This document shows positions 11,839 through 23,012 of a stretch of DNA of 64,000 nucleotides, piece by piece. Position numbers and translations under genes: made by a program. The DNA comes from Triangularia verruculosa. Taxonomy: Eukaryota; Ascomycota; Sordariomycetes; Sordariales; Podosporaceae. How positions within the stretch are numbered: the first letter of the stretch is position 1; each line of letters begins with the position of its first letter. The stretch is taken from the NCBI GenBank assembly GCA_033296885.1, contig MU863876.1:434001-498000 (forward strand). Direction: 5' to 3'. Below the pieces are notes generated by a model that ran no database searches, was not told the origin of the DNA, and worked only from the letters and a program-made list of their open reading frames with translations.

Positions 11839-13811
11839 GTCGGCAGCATCGGCCCGAATGAAAACGGGTTTCCTCTGCGAAGTGTCGTCTTAGCATGTAA
11901 ACAAGAGAGCGAAACAGAAATATGACGAGAGAGGAGAAAGAAAAGAAACCAAGCCCCCCAGGTCCTGTCCCGTCCGGGGGGGATAAGGGCAAACAGACAC
12001 CCATAACACGTCAGAATTAAGCAGCCAGCCCCCGGATCCACCGAAAAGCAAGAATCGGCGGAACCGCCCTCCCGGTGTGTGCTCTGCAGTAGGCGTACTC
12101 GGAGTCGGTGCGTGCGCGCACGAATAGCATCCAATGATCGATTAGCCTGGTGGGAGCTGAAACTGCAACGACAAAACCCGAACTACCTATGGGATGACCC
12201 GAATGCTCTGGTCCGCGAGCGAGCCACACAGGAAGAGAGGGGCAGATCTCCCGTCGTATTGGGCTGAGTACAACCGAATATGAAGAGGGACAACTGACAG
12301 AAAATAAGCCACTTCCGAAGGCTGGCACAGCTGGGTAAAAGTCTAGAACCGGCAGTAATCGACCACGGCATGCGCCACTACGGGGGTTACACTGGGCGCT
12401 TGTGTAGCCATAATACGGACGATCGTCTGGAATACTATACAAGAGTGAGACCAATCCCCAGGTTTTGCTGTCAACACTGCCATGGGGTACGCAATGAACA
12501 CAGATGGATTCAGAGACAAAAGGGTCATTGAAACACGGGTTCATGGTGACTTTGGACGACGATTTTGGATAAGTGAATTGGTGAAGAGTTGATCGAGTGA
12601 TGCTCTGGTGTGACGGCATTGCATCAGTCTGCATGTTTCTCCACGGAGTCACTTTGTCAGTGAAACCAGGCGAGATCGTTGTGCAGCCAGTCAGATCACG
12701 CCGTCAGGCAATCAAGAGATGTCAAACAAACTGGCACACGGTCGGCGAAGGTCATGAGAGAATGGCTTCTATTGTCATTTTATGAAATCTAAGACACCAG
12801 ATGGCCAATGGTATCATGACAATGGGGTTGCATGACTCCAAAATCGTGGGTTGATCAAAGGCAAGACTCTCCAGGTCGGAAATCAGGCAATTGAAGAAGA
12901 GAAGGCTGCATGTGTCAGCGCCACTCGTGACAAGTGTGTCGATCTTGTGGTCGTGGCCTTGCTAGAACCAGAGCACTGGAGGTGGTGAAAGGAGAGAGGG
13001 CCGACAAAGAGTCGCAGGTCCTGGGGAGAGGCTTCTCGTCAACCGGGTGTCTTTCCTGCTTGAAGAATCTCTGATCTGTGCTATTTTGATTGAGAGGCTC
13101 CTCTCCTGTTCGTCTGCCTTTGTTCATCTATATCCGACTTTTAATACTTCAGGGTCCGCCTGGCTTTAGAATGCTCCATTGACGCCTGTGTTCCCTACCC
13201 AATTTCATCGAAAGAGCCACTTAACAAAACGATCGGCCGATATCACTCGTCGAAGTAAACCAAGATCCGAGACCAGGACAAGGACATGCTCTGAAGAGCC
13301 TATGTACAAATGAATAGCTCCGAAATTAGAGAGACGAAACCAACAGACCAAGACGAGACTTTTAAAGAGGCGGAATGTGTTCTGGGCAGAGAGAGAAGTA
13401 TCGGAAAGTCATAGCAACGTGCTTTTGTGTCTTTCTTCTTCCCAACTCTTGTTACGGTCGCTTTTGCCGTGCTGTCGTCCCCTTGTATATTTCTTGATGA
13501 TCCTTCCCATTGCACGCTCAGTCGGTGCCGCTGCTCAGCCCGACAACATCCATCGTCGGCCCTAATTTCTGATCAATATCCTCCTCATACCTATCCACCC
13601 TTCTACTCTCACGTCCTCGTCCATCATACCTATCCCCAATGTCCACTCGCCACGATCGAACCCCTCAAAGCCTCGCCTTCTTCCACTTCCTCCCCTCTTC
13701 CCGATGCTGAACAATCATCTCCTCAACCCGCTGTGCGTTCTTAGCTAGCTGTAACCTACATTATCATCAGCTCCATACTTCCCGATCAAAGGGATGGATG
13801 TCTAGAGTAAC
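11839..13811. other. no gene recognised
   Basis: Left part is the upstream region and probable 5' leader of the minus-strand membrane protein gene. Short frames on both strands (for example around 12017–12652) carry no recognisable domain and no joinable exon structure. Confidence 0.35.
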
Positions 13812-14204
13812 TCACTGCATCCCAAATGGCTCTCCAATTGCCTCCGCCACCAGCTTCCACAGCTTCTTGATCTCCTCCATGTAATGCGCTTTATGATCGA
13901 GGTGGAACTCAATCATGCAGTCGCATAGTGAGTTGAACTCGTTGGTGGAGAGCGTGCCTCTTGTTTGTTGATCTTGCTGATAGTCTCCAGGTTGCTTTTG
14001 CGAGTAGGAGCTTGAAGTTGGTATTTGCCATGCTGAGTGCTGCTGCGAATGTTTGTTGCGTTTGTGGGCGCGATCTTCCATTTCGAGGCGCGGGTTGATG
14101 ATGTCGTTGCTCGGCGGGTGCGAGATGGAAATTTTCACGGTTTCGCGCGCGTGAACGATGATATCGAGGGGTTCGTAAACGCTGCTAGAGGTAAGTTGGG
14201 GCAA
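13812..14204 (-). CDS. small unknown protein, tandem paralogue A
   Basis: An open frame on the minus strand ending at 13812. The first ATG is at 14081 (89 residues); the frame stays open to 14204 without an ATG, so an upstream exon is likely, with a CTAG acceptor possible near 14190. The C-terminal part reads NEFNSLCDCMIEFH, then HYMEEIKKLWKLVAEAIGEP. This aligns by eye with the downstream-strand neighbour at 14588–15114 (NSFCDAMLEWH … EIKFLRWWRSLGEDI), so the two appear to be diverged duplicates. The stop overlaps a GTGAGT donor; splicing from it would also reach a stop within a codon or two. No known domain was recognised. Confidence 0.5.
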   Translation of the reverse strand: MPQLTSSSVYEPLDIIVHARETVKISISHPPSNDIINPRLEMEDRAHKRNKHSQQHSAWQIPTSSSYSQKQPGDYQQDQQTRGTLSTNEFNSLCDCMIEFHLDHKAHYMEEIKKLWKLVAEAIGEPFGMQ

Positions 14205-14587
14205 GGGAAACCCTCATGCTGCCCGGTTAGTGTAGTAAATCAATAAATAAGAAAGACAACCTTGCAATCAGAATGATATAGTGAGGCAGATGGTCCTTTG
14301 GTTGTCTTGACCTCAGCCCATTGGAGCCTAGTTATCGCCTCAGGTGTGTTTCTAGGCACCAATCCCCCACCTTGCAGAATCTCTGCCACACCTACCATCA
14401 CAACAAGCAGACACTTTATTTCCTACAACTTTCTCGAAGATATGGGTATTCAGGTCATCCTTTTATATTGCCAGTGCTCTTTAAAGCCAACCATTTATTA
14501 CTGCAAATGTCTCGCTCTCGAAATGCCAGACGCCCCTCTAGTATCCTCCTTTGTAGGTATTCCTCCACCATGGCCCCAGACCAGACT

Positions 14588-15114
14588 TCAATATGGTGGA
14601 AGCCCCCTCAAGATCCTCCACTTCCTAATCTCCTCCTCATGGTACAGAGTCTCGGCTCTGCGCTGGTTGTACTCGATGGTGAACCCGATCATATCACTAA
14701 ACCACCAAGATCAGTATCTATTCTCTCTTCCCATCGCGATATAAAGCCCGTTAACATACTCAATATCCTCGCCCAGAGATCTCCACCACCGAAGAAATTT
14801 GATCTCGGCTCTGGCCAGCTGGCGGTGATGCCACTCGAGCATGGCGTCGCAGAACGAGTTGACCTGCTGGATGGTACGGTTTGGCATCGTGATGGCGATG
14901 GCTTCGTTGGTTGTTGTTGTGGTTGTGGGGTCGTATTTTGCTTGGTTCTGCGTCTCGTGAGGGTTTGCAAGCGAGAAAGCGGGCGAGCAGGCGCTCTGAA
15001 GGCGGGTTCAGAGGAATAAGGTCCTGCTTGTTTTGCAGTCATGTCAATCTTCACATTCACTTTTTGCGGGTCACGAAGCAGTGAGTCAAAGGTACACTCT
15101 TCAGTGCTCGGCAA
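14588..15114 (-). CDS. small unknown protein, tandem paralogue B (5' end uncertain)
   Basis: The conserved core starts at MPNRTIQQ and reads NSFCDAMLEWHHRQ, then EIKFLRWWRSLGEDI. A GTATGT…TTTAG intron (about 65 bp, near 14664–14730) then joins to DDMIGFTIEYNQRRAETLYH and a stop at 14588. Upstream, the same frame is open through a Thr-rich stretch to a TGA. Another frame running back to 15114 could be joined by a 59-bp GTGAAG…TTCAG intron, but the donor is weak and there is no ATG at the far end. It is therefore either a spliced gene with an unseen first exon or a decaying copy. The core matches paralogue A at the Cys, Glu and His positions. Confidence 0.45.
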
Positions 15115-15302
15115 CTTTTGTAGAGTTCAGTTGACAAGTCATCTGTTGCTCTCATGACACGCCTCCTTCAAAGCAATCATAGTCTCTGAGCTTCTAATCC
15201 TATCTTTCTAATCTCCCACCTTCTGTTCCATACTCTCTCCTTAGACAGAACCATTTGTACAACCTCAACAAAGTCGCCGATTACCTTTAGTTTATTAATA
15301 CA

Positions 15303-15659
15303 TTACCCGCCCCTGTCATACACATGCCAGTCAATACTATCGGAACCGAGCCCTCTCAGCTTACGAAGGGGAGAGGCTGCGGTGAAGGATGATTGTGTGT
15401 ATGTGAGAGGGGATCCGGGTTTAGGGGTGGTGATGGTGATGAAGGATACATTTTGACTTGAGGTGAGGGTTTGGTACAAGACATGGGGATGGTGTTGGGG
15501 AGAACTGCCTGGGGAGAGGTCAGCAAAGAAAGCTGTTGAATTCAATGGGCGGGACCTTGTGGCAGGAGTTGTAAAGGAGCGTCCAGCCTGTGCTGGACTT
15601 GACGAGCAACAAGACTTGGGGAGTGCCGGAATTGGAAGTAAATGCCTATTGAGATTCAT
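15303..15659 (-). CDS. hypothetical protein, possibly mitochondrial
   Basis: 118 residues from ATG 15659 (MNLNRHLLPIPALPKS). The first 40 residues are basic, Ser-rich and free of acids (AGRSFTTPATRSR), like a mitochondrial presequence; the remainder (NVSFITITTPKPGS, ending SIDWHVYDRGG) has a plausible soluble composition. No family recognised. It lies next to the small unknown paralogues on the same strand. No intron is needed for this model. It could be a chance frame; confidence is low. Confidence 0.3.
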   Translation of the reverse strand: MNLNRHLLPIPALPKSCCSSSPAQAGRSFTTPATRSRPLNSTAFFADLSPGSSPQHHPHVLYQTLTSSQNVSFITITTPKPGSPLTYTQSSFTAASPLRKLRGLGSDSIDWHVYDRGG

Positions 15660-16304
15660 TACCTGGGGATCTTGGCATATTTGCTCACAAGACTCATTGC
15701 ATAAGGTACCTCGAGGAAAATTCAAAATATAGCCTTGGACCTTGTCTCTATCGAAACCTGTGGATAACTATGTCCCAACGCCGATCAAGCTTATTGTTGT
15801 TTATTTTCTATAATGCATTAGATACATGGACAAGTTCTTTCCTGGTGATTTCGTGGTTCTAAGAGTTTGAATGATACCTAATGAATCGGACCTTAGATTG
15901 CCTAGGTCTGCTTTTACCCCATATCATCACATTCTCATACCATATTATTCAACGTCACATCCTACCGTTTATTCATCCCGACATCTCGAGAGTTGAGTCC
16001 TATCTAATGGACGAAAGCCCAGCGTGTCACCTCCTCCATCCCGATCTGTCCATAGATCAAATGCCACCAACACGACATCAAAACCAAGTAAAAGCTCAGT
16101 CAAAAGCACATTTTGAAGCTTTTTATCCAGTCATACTATATTTTATGCTATTAAAAGGAAGTCCAGCAATGTTGACCTCAGTTCAGCCACAGCCACCGGC
16201 ACTCACCCTCCTTCACCGGTGTTACACAGACGCCACACCGCGGAACACATCCCCTGTCTCTCAGAAATATTTCATGATATTTCTAGACCGCCCTCACTAG
16301 CTGA
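15660..16304. other. no gene recognised, left flank of the repeat-rich island
   Basis: Short open frames only. Base composition shifts towards AT to the right, at the edge of the degenerate repeat block that begins near 16305. Confidence 0.35.
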
Positions 16305-17600
16305 TGTTGATCCGACCAATTGGGCTACAACCCTTGAGCCCTGAAACATCCATTGCAATATCGGAATCTGGACATGGACGATTTCCATTTCCGTTCTTGG
16401 ACCTGAGCACTCGCCGCTTTAACCTGAGCAGAAGTGGAGAAGCCCTGAGCAGGGATGAGCAAAGCCCTGAGCAGGGTGAGCAAAGCCCTGAGCACGGTGA
16501 GCAATGGTTGAATCCACCTGAGACTAGGCTATACTGGAGGTAGACTATGGCAGAGCTGTTTCTGGAGCGTACACCTATTCCACGGTAATTATTATTAACG
16601 CTATAGGGGGGCTTTTGGTAAAAGTTACTAGAAAATTACCCTAGCTATATTAATAACTATTCCGCTTAGGGTAGGTATAAAATTTAGGATAAGGAACTAA
16701 TATCTATATTAAAGTTAGAAATAGTTTATACAACGTAATATCTACGTTAAGAATAGTTTCTAAGTTAGTCTAAATTAGGCAAATTATTTCGCTTTAAATA
16801 TCGTTCCTATATCTAGGATTACCGAAAACTTAGATTGATATGTCGAATGCTACCTTTCTGGTGGGTCTATTTAGCTCTAAGAGCTATTCCTGGAGCGTAG
16901 CTATTTAGTTTAGTAGGTATTATAATAAGGATCTTCTACCTTTATAAAGCTAAAAACAGCTTCTCTATATAAATTATTTAACCTAAAGTAGCGATAGGAT
17001 TATAATATAAAATCCTAGTCTTTAGTAAAGCCAGAAACGGCTTTTTTAGTAAGTAGCGATAGTCTACCTTTGCTGGAGCTAGAAATAACTTCTACGTTTT
17101 AACCTAAGTAATATAGAGAATCGTCACCTTTATTAAAGTTATAAATAGCTTTTAATAGTAATACACAATAAGTCTATAAGCAATTGTAGATGAAACTACG
17201 CTTCCGGATTTTTACAGTATTACTAGGTAACTTTGTAAAGCTAAGCTTCCGGTTTAATATGGAATTCCTTGTAAAGAGTCTAGGCGCTAAAACTAGCTTA
17301 TATATACAGTTGGCTAGGAGCCAGTTTTAAAGGTAGAGAACGTCCACCTATAATTTAAGATCGTACTCTTAGAGCTGCTTTGAGAGCCCAGCCATTTAGC
17401 AAAGGCATATACAGTATTGCAAGGATTATATCCAGTATCCCTACTCTTAATCGAGCCAGAAACGGCTTCGCGTTAAATCCTGCCTTTGCTAGAGCCGGAA
17501 ACGGCTCCTCGGAGGATTCTATTCCTACGCCCTAAGTTTCTTAGCAGAATAAATCTAAGGAGCCATTTCTAACTTAAGCCAAAACAGCAGATTATATTAC
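16305..17600 (+). repeat. degenerate AT-rich repeat, left arm of a candidate inverted pair
   Basis: Landmarks in order: TGTTGATC…CAATTGGG (16305–16324), CGGAATCTGGACA (16362–16374), TCGCCGCTTTA (16411–16421), a TGAGCA-rich minisatellite (16425–16510), then about 1 kb of TA-rich DNA with repeated GCCAGAAACGGC-type motifs (for example near 17031, 17457 and 17493, several with C-to-T or G-to-A changes). The same landmarks occur in the same order, on the opposite strand, at 41200–42796. The TA-rich, CpA-poor texture looks RIP-mutated. No coding remnant was recognised inside. Confidence 0.6.
16425..16510. repeat. minisatellite, 21–22 bp unit
   Basis: About three and a half copies of a unit reading CCTGAGCAGGGTGAGCAAAGC, with starts at 16444, 16466 and 16487 and partial units before and after. 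It sits between the TCGCCGCTTTA landmark and the TA-rich part of the left repeat arm. Confidence 0.8.
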
Positions 17601-18516
17601 AAACAACCTACCTTAAGCCAAGGCAGGCAGGGCTAAGTCCGGGATCGGGCTCGGCTAAGTGCGGCCGCTCCACGACCTAGCTCAGCCAGCATGATCACAA
17701 TTGGAGCTGGTTTCCCTCGTGCTCCCACGGATGATTCCACCTACCTGGGTCAAGAGGCTGGGAGCCCAACGTGGTGGTGGGCTCAGGCAGCTGCCAGCAT
17801 TGTCCTTCTACTGTATCGTTGTCACTGCAGTATTGTACTGTAAGATACAGTAGGGACCGAAATCAGTGTCCATGTTTTCAATGTTCAAACTGTCTCCGCA
17901 TGGGCCACTTCGTACAGCTACAAACCAGCTCCAAAATTGGCTGCCAACCAGGACGGCGAGGACGGTCGATGACAAAAGCACTAGCCTCTTTCGGTATTTA
18001 CCGGTTGCGCGACTGACAAAGAATATAGCCAATTAAATGTGCATATAATGACAACTCGATAGCTGCATAATCGTACACTCGTATCGCAAAAACAAAAATC
18101 AAAACACATTATCCGGATACAGTAGACCGTAAAAACGAAACTAAGAAATATATTCTAGCTACTCTACTCGGCGACGGCGGTTAAAGATAACAGCGTGTAT
18201 GGATGCTCTGCACTAAGTAGTCGCTGCCGAGCTTAGGCATAGTCCTTTATCAGTGCTAAGGCGTCTAAGTGTCGACCTTGGCTTTTTTAAGTAATGTTGT
18301 GTCCAGGGAAATTCTTTTCCGTTTTCGGGACTTGTTTGCAGGGTGTGTGGCTAATGAGCGGCACCCCACCCCACCTCTCATTCTGACAAACTTATTTTCG
18401 GCTTTGGTTGAAAATAATTTTCATACTGCGTGGGGATCACATTTTAACTCGATTTAAAATTAGTTTACAGTTTCTGAAATATCGGGAGACGGTAGCTATA
18501 AAAGCTCTAAGCTATA
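17601..18516. other. intergenic between repeat arm and transposon
   Basis: Mixed composition, no gene recognised. GC-richer than the preceding arm (17620–17960), then AT-rich again up to the left terminal repeat of the Pogo-type element. Confidence 0.35.
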
Positions 18517-19695
18517 ATGTGCGTGATAAGCGAGTGAAACAGACAAGCGAGTGAAACACTTCCACCTACCCCAGCTACAAATATCCTCAATTACACAACC
18601 ACAACACTAGGAAATTACAATAACTGAATCAGAAACAGATGAATCAGATGATTCTGCAACCTCCTTGCAGGTGCGTGCATTATGGCCAGGTTTGCCGCAC
18701 ACACCACAGCACCGAATCTTCGTACGAGACCCCCCTGCACCACCACCACTTTGTCGATTTTCCTGGATTACCTGCTCATCTACAGCCTTCTGATCCAGTA
18801 GATCATGTGCCTCCTGTACAGTAAGTGACCCTCCAAGCCGCACACGTGTTTTTTTAGCTCTCCGTCTCTTACTAAGCCCCTCATTGGCCTTGCGTAGCGA
18901 AGAGACCTCTTCACGGAGAAGAGCCACCTCGTACATTACAACCATTGTACCTTTAGCTAATTGGTCCACAGTAGTCAATATCGAGGTTGGAGAGCTATTT
19001 TAATGTTTAGATATTCGAGATTTAATAAGCTTTAACTGTGAGGTTGCTTCTCGAGGGTTGTGTGGTGTTTGGGAGACCCAAGGTAGTACCGTACCTGGTC
19101 TTAAGACTAGGGGTGTTGGAGTCCGAATACGCATATCCAGCTTAGATACCTTAATATTATATACAAGGGAAAACCACTCGCGAATAACCTTTAAATCTTC
19201 GCATTTGGCCCTCTGGTAGTCGTATTTACGCGTAAAACGCGTATAAAGTTCTGGTTAGCGTTTAACGAAGTTATAAGCCCAGCGTATGCCGACAGGCTCC
19301 GCGTTACGTTCACGCAATAGTTAATTGGCCATATCTTCCACATACGTAAGCCGGGGATGAAATGCGCGTATATATAGCTCAATTATATATTAAACAATCG
19401 TTTTTTCCTTTAAATCCGTAAACTTACGTAAATTGGCTAGAATATTGCGTCGTATAGGTTTACTATCACGTCGATACATTAGTGTTGTAGGATCAATACC
19501 GTAGATCTTTGCTGCAGCTCGAAGGCTAAGATTATTATCATTTTTGAGAGCTTGAAGGGCCATAATGAGCCTGCCTTCGTACGAAGGTTGCTCTATTATT
19601 AAACGTGGATAAATTTATAGTTAAAGATGGAAGGTGCGCAATGCTGTAGGGCGTATTTTACTCGTTTATCTATTTTATTCGCTTATTACGTATGT
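18517..19695 (-). mobile_element. internally deleted Fot/Pogo-type DNA transposon
   Basis: About 1.18 kb. Left end reads (TA)ATGTGCGTGATAAGCGAGTG with a second AAGCGAGTG copy 16 bp on. Right end, reversed, reads (TA)ACATACGTAATAAGCGAATA, the same sequence with C-to-T/G-to-A changes. TA at both flanks fits the usual Tc1/mariner-Pogo target duplication. The tandem AAGCGAGTG sub-repeat also occurs in the TIRs of the copy at 28859–30720, so both belong to one family. The encoded protein lacks the catalytic DDE region, so this copy is non-autonomous. Confidence 0.8.
18607..19600 (-). pseudogene. transposase remnant: CENPB/psq DNA-binding domain fused to zinc-knuckle tail, DDE domain missing
   Basis: One minus-strand frame can be followed from about 19600 to 18607. 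It contains the psq-type HTH (ALQALKNDNNLSLRAAAKIY), the Tc5/CENPB region (FHPRLTYVEDMAN … RWAYNFVKR), then REWFSLVYNIK joined directly to VSKLDMRIRTPTPLV. The tail has a basic coiled segment and a CCHC knuckle (CGVCGKPGHNARTC). In the full-length copy the whole DDE catalytic region lies between those two pieces, so the deletion is in frame, near 19145–19160. Four TAA stops interrupt the frame, each at a position where CAA (Gln) fits, the pattern RIP makes. The last 123 codons are free of stops. Confidence 0.75.
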
Positions 19696-21253
19696 TATAG
19701 GGTTATTCGAGATATTTGGCGTTATCTCTTATTGAGATATAGACTGGGAGGATATAATATCGAGGGGATATTACTGAGGGGTGTTGTATAAGTTTTAAGG
19801 ATAAATTGTTATATAAATTTGGAGAATATGGGAATTGGCTATCGCGTAATTTGAGTGTAGTAGTTAGCTAACCGGAATAAGACCGGATAATGTTAAAAAA
19901 TAGCTGTTATGTATTGAAATTAACAGATTTCAGTTCTTATTATAATTCCGTACGTCCCTGGTTTTTATAACTATTATTAAATTAGCGAATAAATATTTTA
20001 CTGAAAGAGGCTAAAGGTTAGTAATAATCTCCTTTCTTTCTTCGCTGTAATAGTAGCAAGGAAGTACACTACTGGAGATAAATATGCTAGTCTATAAAGA
20101 GAGGGAGACGGGGTGGAAAGAGTCCTATCCGGCTAGCCTGGACTTTTCGGTTTCTCTTATGACATTTTACTAGACTATTTTTTCCACGCCTCCCCGGAGC
20201 AGTCCGCCACTAGCCAGAAACTACATCTCGATAGGTGTCCAGAGAGGCCTTTTGTATCCCAGCTCTCGGGCTTTATGGCGCAGGATGCCAAAGAGTATAT
20301 CGGCAATCTATATACCGGCTGTGAGATCAATAAGTCCGATTAGTTTAGGATAAGCTAGTAAAAGCAAACGATACTATAGGAGCATATACCGTGGAAATTC
20401 AAGATGTTGTCCATGTCGCAACCCAGATGCTGGGCGATAATGATCACCCGCCTAAGAATCATGACCTTAAGAAACGCCCACGCTGAGATCTGGTTAGTCA
20501 TTGTTAAGAAGAGCGCTAGTAGAAGCTAAATGGATTTTAAGCGTACTTACCAGCCTCTTGGGGATTAACCACGGGTGAAAACGGGCGAGAAAGCTCCGGG
20601 GAGGTGCCGTGGGGCGACGGGAGAACCGACGGCGAAGCCAGGGCAACATCGCGGTTTGTTCGGAAGCTATATTGTTGGATCCGATTGTTAGTTCAACAGT
20701 CCATTCCTTACTGATTATGGGCGCAGTGTATATATACGGCGAAGCCTTGATCCTTGGATGGCCGGAGGTAGGGTTGCAGTCGATGGCTGTGAGAAGTCAA
20801 GGCCCGTAACAGATAAAATGCTGACCTCGGAGGTAATGCCGGCGCGTCTATACTGCATACCACACTTTCATCCCCACGCCTTCGGGAGGCACCGGGGAGC
20901 AAACTTGAACTCGACTATAGCGGCTTTGCGCATAGGCCACATCATCATCCTAACTTCCACTAGAGAGGGGTTTAGGTGTCAACCGAAAGCGCCTCGCTGA
21001 ACAAGATACATTCATTTTAGCTGGTGTTATGGTATGGTATAATCTATCAAAGTGGCACGAAGGAACTAAGCTATCTACGAGGCTGGCCTGGCAATATACT
21101 AGCTAGTGTGGGGACATCAGAATGGTGGCCCCACCATACAGGGCACAGGTTGGCCTGTGACAGCTGGAACACCTTCTTTCAAGCAGTTGTTCTCTTCATG
21201 GAAATCCTACAGAATTCTCAAAAAGTATCAGTTGGTAGGTACGCGGCCAGCCT
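19696..21253. other. AT-rich decayed DNA with an unidentified coding-like remnant
   Basis: 19700–20150 is TA-rich and looks RIP-mutated. Around 20400–20510 the minus strand can be read as AWAFLKVMILRRVIIIAQHL followed by GCDMDNILNFHG, which looks like protein rather than chance, but it soon runs into stops and no family was recognised. 20600–21250 is of normal composition without a recognised gene and includes the 3' flank of the P450 gene. Confidence 0.3.
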
Positions 21254-23012
21254 TCAAACACTGTCCCAATCCGCCTCTGAAATTCGAACAAACATATCAT
21301 CATGCAGTTTGGTAATATATGACGTTTCCTTGACGGGTCTGTGGACATTGACAATTTGGAAACCGAAAGCTCTCATCAACTACGCTTACGTTAGCTCAGA
21401 ACTAATATGACACCCAATACTAGAACGACATTACCTCAAAGGGGACCTTATGCAGCTCGGCCATGGCAACATTCTTCCCCGAGCATGTCCACCTCCCGCC
21501 ACCGAAAACGATCTCGAGAGCCCGAAGCATCTCACCTTTCTTTTCGGCATCGCACTCGAGAAATCTTTCAGGCCGGAAGATGTCAGCGTCCTGTCCAAAG
21601 ATCTTTCTGTTGTGAGTCAGGGCTATAGTGTTGTGGCCAATAATTGTCCCTTCGGGTAGGTAATGACCGTGGATGGTGTCGCCACCCTTTGGAACGCGCT
21701 TGTAATGGCCAAAGGTCACGGCATTCCCGATGCGGAATCCTTCCCACATGACGGCCTGAGTATAAGGAAGTCTTTGAGACTCTTCACTGGTGATGGGACT
21801 CGACACCTTGCCTTGTTTTATGGCCTCCTTGATTTCCTTTTTGAACCTGGCATAAGCATGCGGTGTGGCCATGAGGTGGAGCATCGTCCCCCGAATTGTA
21901 CTGGCAGTCGTGTCGTTGCCCGCAAAAATGGCAAGAATAGCCTCGCCTTCACATTCGGATCTCGTCATGCCATTTCTAATGAATCCGCCCTGGTAATACC
22001 AGAGTTAGCGTGGCACAAGCAAGTCGAGCCAAACTCACTCACCATCATGTCCTTTGTAGGTTTGTCCTTGTTTGCGAAATGTTGACCAATAATCCCATTA
22101 ACATGCCTGGCAAGCGCCGCTGATCGTCAGACTCCTGCGGTGTTTCGAGCACACCGAGCATCATAACAGAAAGACATACCTCATAATCACACCTAGTCCC
22201 GACTTGTCAGTAGGCTTGGGCCCAACCAAACCCAACAGGCCATACTTTGAAATGAGGATGCTCCGAAAAAGCGGCATTTCCATGTTCAAGAACATCAAAG
22301 GAATCAGTTTATCCATGGTGCCGACCCAGCCGAGAACATCGACGCCCTCGTCCAAGTGACCCCAGGCCTTGCCAAACAGCAAGCTCGAAATGACATCCAT
22401 AGTAAAGTATCTCGACAGCTGGGCAAAATCGATGGAGCGAAGCTCGTCGCCTCTGGAGACATACTTGCGGCGGACCAAGTCGATAAGGCGAACAATCTGC
22501 ACATCAACAGCTCTTTCCAACCCGCCCTCTGTCTCGCGCCCGGCGTATGGGCCTGCCGTCTTTGCCTTGAGTATGTCGTGAGCTGCTGTTTCGAGTTGAC
22601 TTGCCATATTGTCGCTGTCTGGGGTAAATTTGGCCGCCGCATACCACATGGAACGTGAGTAGGATCCTCTAGCTGCCATGGTTCTGCGCAGGACCTCGGC
22701 ATCGTCGGTCACAATCGTTCCAGGGCCGACGACTACGAGTGGGCCATAGTCCCGGAGGTTGAGATATCTGTCTTGGACTCTTCCGGTTATGATGGTGTGG
22801 AACTCCCAGAGATAGGAGAACTTGGCAAGTCGTGGCCCTGGGATGTGCCGGAGACGATACCAGGCCATGAAGGAGGTGACGATGTACCAGACCGTAATCG
22901 TCGCTGCGACCAAGCCGCAGGTGGTGGTGTTGCTCAGCTCGAGGTCGTTTATGAACTCCATGTCGCTAACTGTAGGTTCCTTGATGCAGTCACAATCACA
23001 AAGCGAGGCCAT
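21254..23012 (-). CDS. cytochrome P450 monooxygenase, pisatin-demethylase-like
   Basis: Four exons: 23012–22180, 22106–22043, 21989–21435 and 21379–21254; 525 residues with no stops. One N-terminal membrane anchor (about residues 33–52) is followed by the proline hinge RHIPGPRLAK. Splicing gives DMMGGFIRNGMTRSE before the I-helix (AIFAGNDTTAS). EGFR is the ExxR motif, FRPERFLE the PERF region, and FGGGRWTCSGKNVAMAE the haem loop with the axial cysteine. The last exon supplies the normal C-terminal strand. A second ATG at 22961 (MEFINDLEL) is an equally good start. It would act at the ER with a P450 reductase; the substrate is unknown. It is divergent from the other P450 and lies in a cluster of otherwise broken biosynthetic genes. 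Confidence 0.85.

Noticed and set aside
12017..12652. 211-codon minus-strand frame
   Set aside because: No ATG-plus-domain logic, high Cys/Ser/Arg noise composition, and overlaps other equally long frames.
16425..16510. CRISPR-like short repeats
   Set aside because: Units are contiguous without unique spacers and this is a eukaryotic genome; a minisatellite explains it.
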